Shown: one piece after another, positions 32,867 through 34,810 of the stretch
Numbering within the stretch: the stretch's first letter is position 1
Layout: each line of letters opens with the position of its first letter
From: Cellulomonas sp. IC4_254
Lineage (GTDB): Bacteria; Actinomycetota; Actinomycetes; Actinomycetales; Cellulomonadaceae
Reading direction: 5' to 3'
NCBI RefSeq assembly: GCF_011603975.1
Contig: NZ_JAANNB010000014.1
Span: 1 to 34,810, forward strand
Length of the DNA: 34,810 bases
Notes under the pieces: generated by a model
Databases searched by the model: none
What the model was told of the DNA's origin: nothing
What the model saw: only the letters and a program-made list of their open reading frames with translations
Translations under genes and position numbers: made by a program

Positions 32867-34810
32867 GTGCCGTCGTCGTCCCGTGGCTGGTCAGCCGCCG
32901 TCCCGCTCCTGTCCGCGCTGGTCGCCGCCCCGCTGCTGGCAGGGGCCGCCCCGGCGCTCGCCGCCGTGCCGGAGGCACCGCCGCTGCCCGCGGCCGACCC
33001 GCAGGCCCTGGACGGCGAGATCACCGACCAGGTCGGCGCGCTGTCGGGCGGGGACGAGGCGACCGTGCAGGCGGCGCTGGACCAGCTGTCGGACGAGACG
33101 CAGTACCAGCTGTACGTCGTGTACGTGGACGAGTTCAGCACCGAGCGGATCGCCTGGGTGGACCAGACCGCGGAGCTGACCGGCCTGGGCTCGAACGACC
33201 TCGTGCTCGCGGTCGCGACGGAGCAGCGGTCGTACGTGCTCGCGCCCCAGGAGGTCCCCGGCCTGTCCGGCAACGACCTCGACCGGATCGCGGCGGACGT
33301 CGAGGACCACCTGAGCGAGGACGACTGGGCGGGTGCCGCCGTCACGGCCGCCGACGAGGTGCGCGAGGCCGCGACCGGCGGCGGGTCCGGCTCGGGGCTG
33401 GGCTGGCTGTTCGTGGGCGGCCTGGTCGTCATCGCGGCGCTCACGGCCGTGGCGTGGGCGTCGTCCCGGCGCCGCGCCTCCCGGCAGAAGATCGCCGCGG
33501 GCACGCCCGGGCGGTTCCCGGGCGGCCCGCAGGTCCCCGGCGGCCCGGCCGGCGAGCTCGCCGCGCTGCCGACCGCCGAGCTCGACCGCCGGTCCGCGTC
33601 CGCGCTGGTCGGCATCGACGACGCGCTGCGCGCCTCGGAGCAGGAGCTCGGCTTCGCCCAGGCCCAGTTCGGGCCGGACGCGACCCGCGAGTTCGAGCAG
33701 GTGCTCACCCGGGCGAAGGCCGACGTGACGGAGGCGTTCCGGCTCCGGCAGACCCTGGACGACGACGTGCCGGACACCGAGCCGCAGGTCCGCGAGACCG
33801 CGACCCGGATCCTGCACATGGTCGGCGCCGCGTCGGCGGCGCTGGACGCCCAGAAGGAGTCCTTCGACCGGATGCGCGACGTCGAGTCCCGCGCCGGGGA
33901 GGCGCTGGACGCGCACGAGCGCACCGCCGCCGAGCTGCGCGCCCGGGTCGAGACGTCCCGCGCGACGCTCGGCACCCTCGCCGCCCGGTACCCCGCGGAG
34001 GCGCTGACGTCCGTGACCGGCAACCCGGACCAGGCGCTCGCGCTGCTGTCCGAGGTCGGCACCGCGGTCGAGCAGGGCCGGGCGGCGGTCGCGGCCGGGG
34101 ACCGCGCGGTCGCCGTCCGGTACGCCCGCGCCGCCGAGGAGGCGCTCGGCCAGGTCGGCCAGCTCCTGGACGCCGTCGACCGCGCGGGCACCGAGCTCGC
34201 CACGATCGGCTCGCGTCTCGACGCGGCGATCGCGTCGATCTCCTCCGACGTGGACGACGCGCAGCGCCTCGCCCCCCGGCACCCCGAGGTGTCCGCCCGG
34301 GCCGAGGCCGCGCGCGCCGCGATCACCACCGGGCAGGCCGCGCGCGCCGGGGACGGCGACCCGCTCGCCGCCCTGCGCACCCTCACCGAGGCGGAGGCGG
34401 CGATCGACCGCGCGCTGGCGCCGATGCGGGAGGCGCAGGACCGCGCGACCCGCGCCCGGCAGCTGCTCGACCAGACGCTCGGCCGGGTGGACTCCGCGCT
34501 GCGCGGCACCACCGACTACATCGAGACGCGGCGCGGGGCGGTCGGCCCCGAGGCGCGCACCCGGCTCGCGGAGGCCGGCCGGATGTTCCGGGCCGCGGTC
34601 GACCAGCGGGACACCGACCCCGAGGCCGCGCTCGGCCAGGCGCAGCAGGCCGAGCGCCTGGTGCGGGAGGCCCAGCAGCTCGCGCAGCGCGACGTCGACT
34701 GGTACGACCAGCAGCGGCGCGGCGGCCCGGGCAACCGCGGCAGCGGTGGCGGGCTGGGCGACATCGGCGGCATGGTGCTGGGCGGCATCCTCATCGACTC
34801 GATCCTGCGC
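32867..34810 (+). CDS. TPM domain membrane protein (3' end cut by window)
   Basis: 648 codons without a stop. The start is GTG 32867, preceded by AAAGGA. Signal-peptide-like N terminus: basic start, then LLSALVAAPLLAGAAPALAA (about 14-33). The extracellular TPM domain (about 45-165) shows YQLYVVYVDEFST and LVLAVATEQRSYVLAP. A membrane segment WLFVGGLVVIAALTAVAWA (about 180-198) is followed by a basic stop, then about 430 residues of Ala/Glu/Arg/Gln-rich coiled coil. The last visible residues are Gly-rich, GGGLGDIGGMVLGGILIDS, typical near the C terminus of this actinobacterial family, so little is missing. TTGCGA (32831-32836) and AAGGAT (32855-32860) could be a promoter. Function is unknown; cell-envelope location is inferred. 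Confidence 0.88.
   Translation, partial: MPSSSRGWSAAVPLLSALVAAPLLAGAAPALAAVPEAPPLPAADPQALDGEITDQVGALSGGDEATVQAALDQLSDETQYQLYVVYVDEFSTERIAWVDQTAELTGLGSNDLVLAVATEQRSYVLAPQEVPGLSGNDLDRIAADVEDHLSEDDWAGAAVTAADEVREAATGGGSGSGLGWLFVGGLVVIAALTAVAWASSRRRASRQKIAAGTPGRFPGGPQVPGGPAGELAALPTAELDRRSASALVGIDDALRASEQELGFAQAQFGPDATREFEQVLTRAKADVTEAFRLRQTLDDDVPDTEPQVRETATRILHMVGAASAALDAQKESFDRMRDVESRAGEALDAHERTAAELRARVETSRATLGTLAARYPAEALTSVTGNPDQALALLSEVGTAVEQGRAAVAAGDRAVAVRYARAAEEALGQVGQLLDAVDRAGTELATIGSRLDAAIASISSDVDDAQRLAPRHPEVSARAEAARAAITTGQAARAGDGDPLAALRTLTEAEAAIDRALAPMREAQDRATRARQLLDQTLGRVDSALRGTTDYIETRRGAVGPEARTRLAEAGRMFRAAVDQRDTDPEAALGQAQQAERLVREAQQLAQRDVDWYDQQRRGGPGNRGSGGGLGDIGGMVLGGILIDSILR

Noticed and set aside
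30259-34512. A 4.2-kb minus-strand open frame across the helicase and TPM genes
   Set aside because: It is antisense to three well-supported plus-strand genes, Ser/Ala/Arg-rich and without any domain.
1-34810. tRNA, rRNA, CRISPR arrays, insertion sequences, prophage
   Set aside because: Looked for tRNA-like cloverleaf ends, direct-repeat arrays and transposase motifs; none was seen, and the genes are contiguous with uniform base composition.

Overview
The window is about 75% G+C, reads almost completely as tightly packed genes, and starts many genes with GTG or TTG. Its gene content (DUF3027, DUF2530, a TPM-domain protein, a bacterial XPB helicase with its partner, and a WhiG/FliA-type sigma factor) points to a motile high-GC actinobacterium. 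A Cellulomonas-like member of the Micrococcales is the best guess. That placement is inference from gene families and neighbourhood, not from a marker gene. No rRNA, tRNA, CRISPR array, insertion sequence or prophage was seen.

Left part (1-16536): a flagellar gene cluster. On the minus strand, read right to left, are the flagellar sigma factor fliA, a family 2 glycosyltransferase, flagellin fliC, then fliD-fliS-(FliT-position protein), then flgB-flgC-fliE-fliF-fliG-fliH-fliI-fliJ; fliJ runs off the left edge. Divergently on the plus strand are flgN-flgK-flgL-fliW. Together these cover rod (FlgBC, FliE), MS ring (FliF), rotor (FliG), export ATPase (FliHIJ), hook-filament junction (FlgKL), cap (FliD), filament (FliC), chaperones (FlgN, FliS, FliW) and the sigma factor. 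Export-gate, hook, C-ring (FliMN) and stator genes are not in the window.

A shared promoter motif ties the flagellar units together: CTCAGG, 14 bases, then N-CCGAT-N. I find it before flgB, fliC, the glycosyltransferase, flgN, and an EAL-HDOD gene at 24502-25779 that lies about 8 kb beyond the cluster; a one-base-longer variant precedes fliA itself. A near-perfect CRP/GlxR palindrome sits between the divergent fliA and flgN.

Middle (16583-25779): two EAL-HDOD proteins. One follows fliW and has a degenerate EAL domain; the other keeps most EAL metal ligands and carries the flagellar promoter. Between them lie a small DUF2530 membrane protein and a coupled minus-strand operon: cold-shock protein, DUF3027 protein, sacsin-type ATPase and MFS transporter.

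Right part (25932-34810): an MHS-family transporter coupled to an M20 amidohydrolase (minus), then a divergent plus-strand pair, a helicase-associated protein and an XPB/Rad25-type helicase that appear to share a homologous domain. A strong terminator follows, then a secreted or membrane TPM-domain protein that is cut by the right edge.
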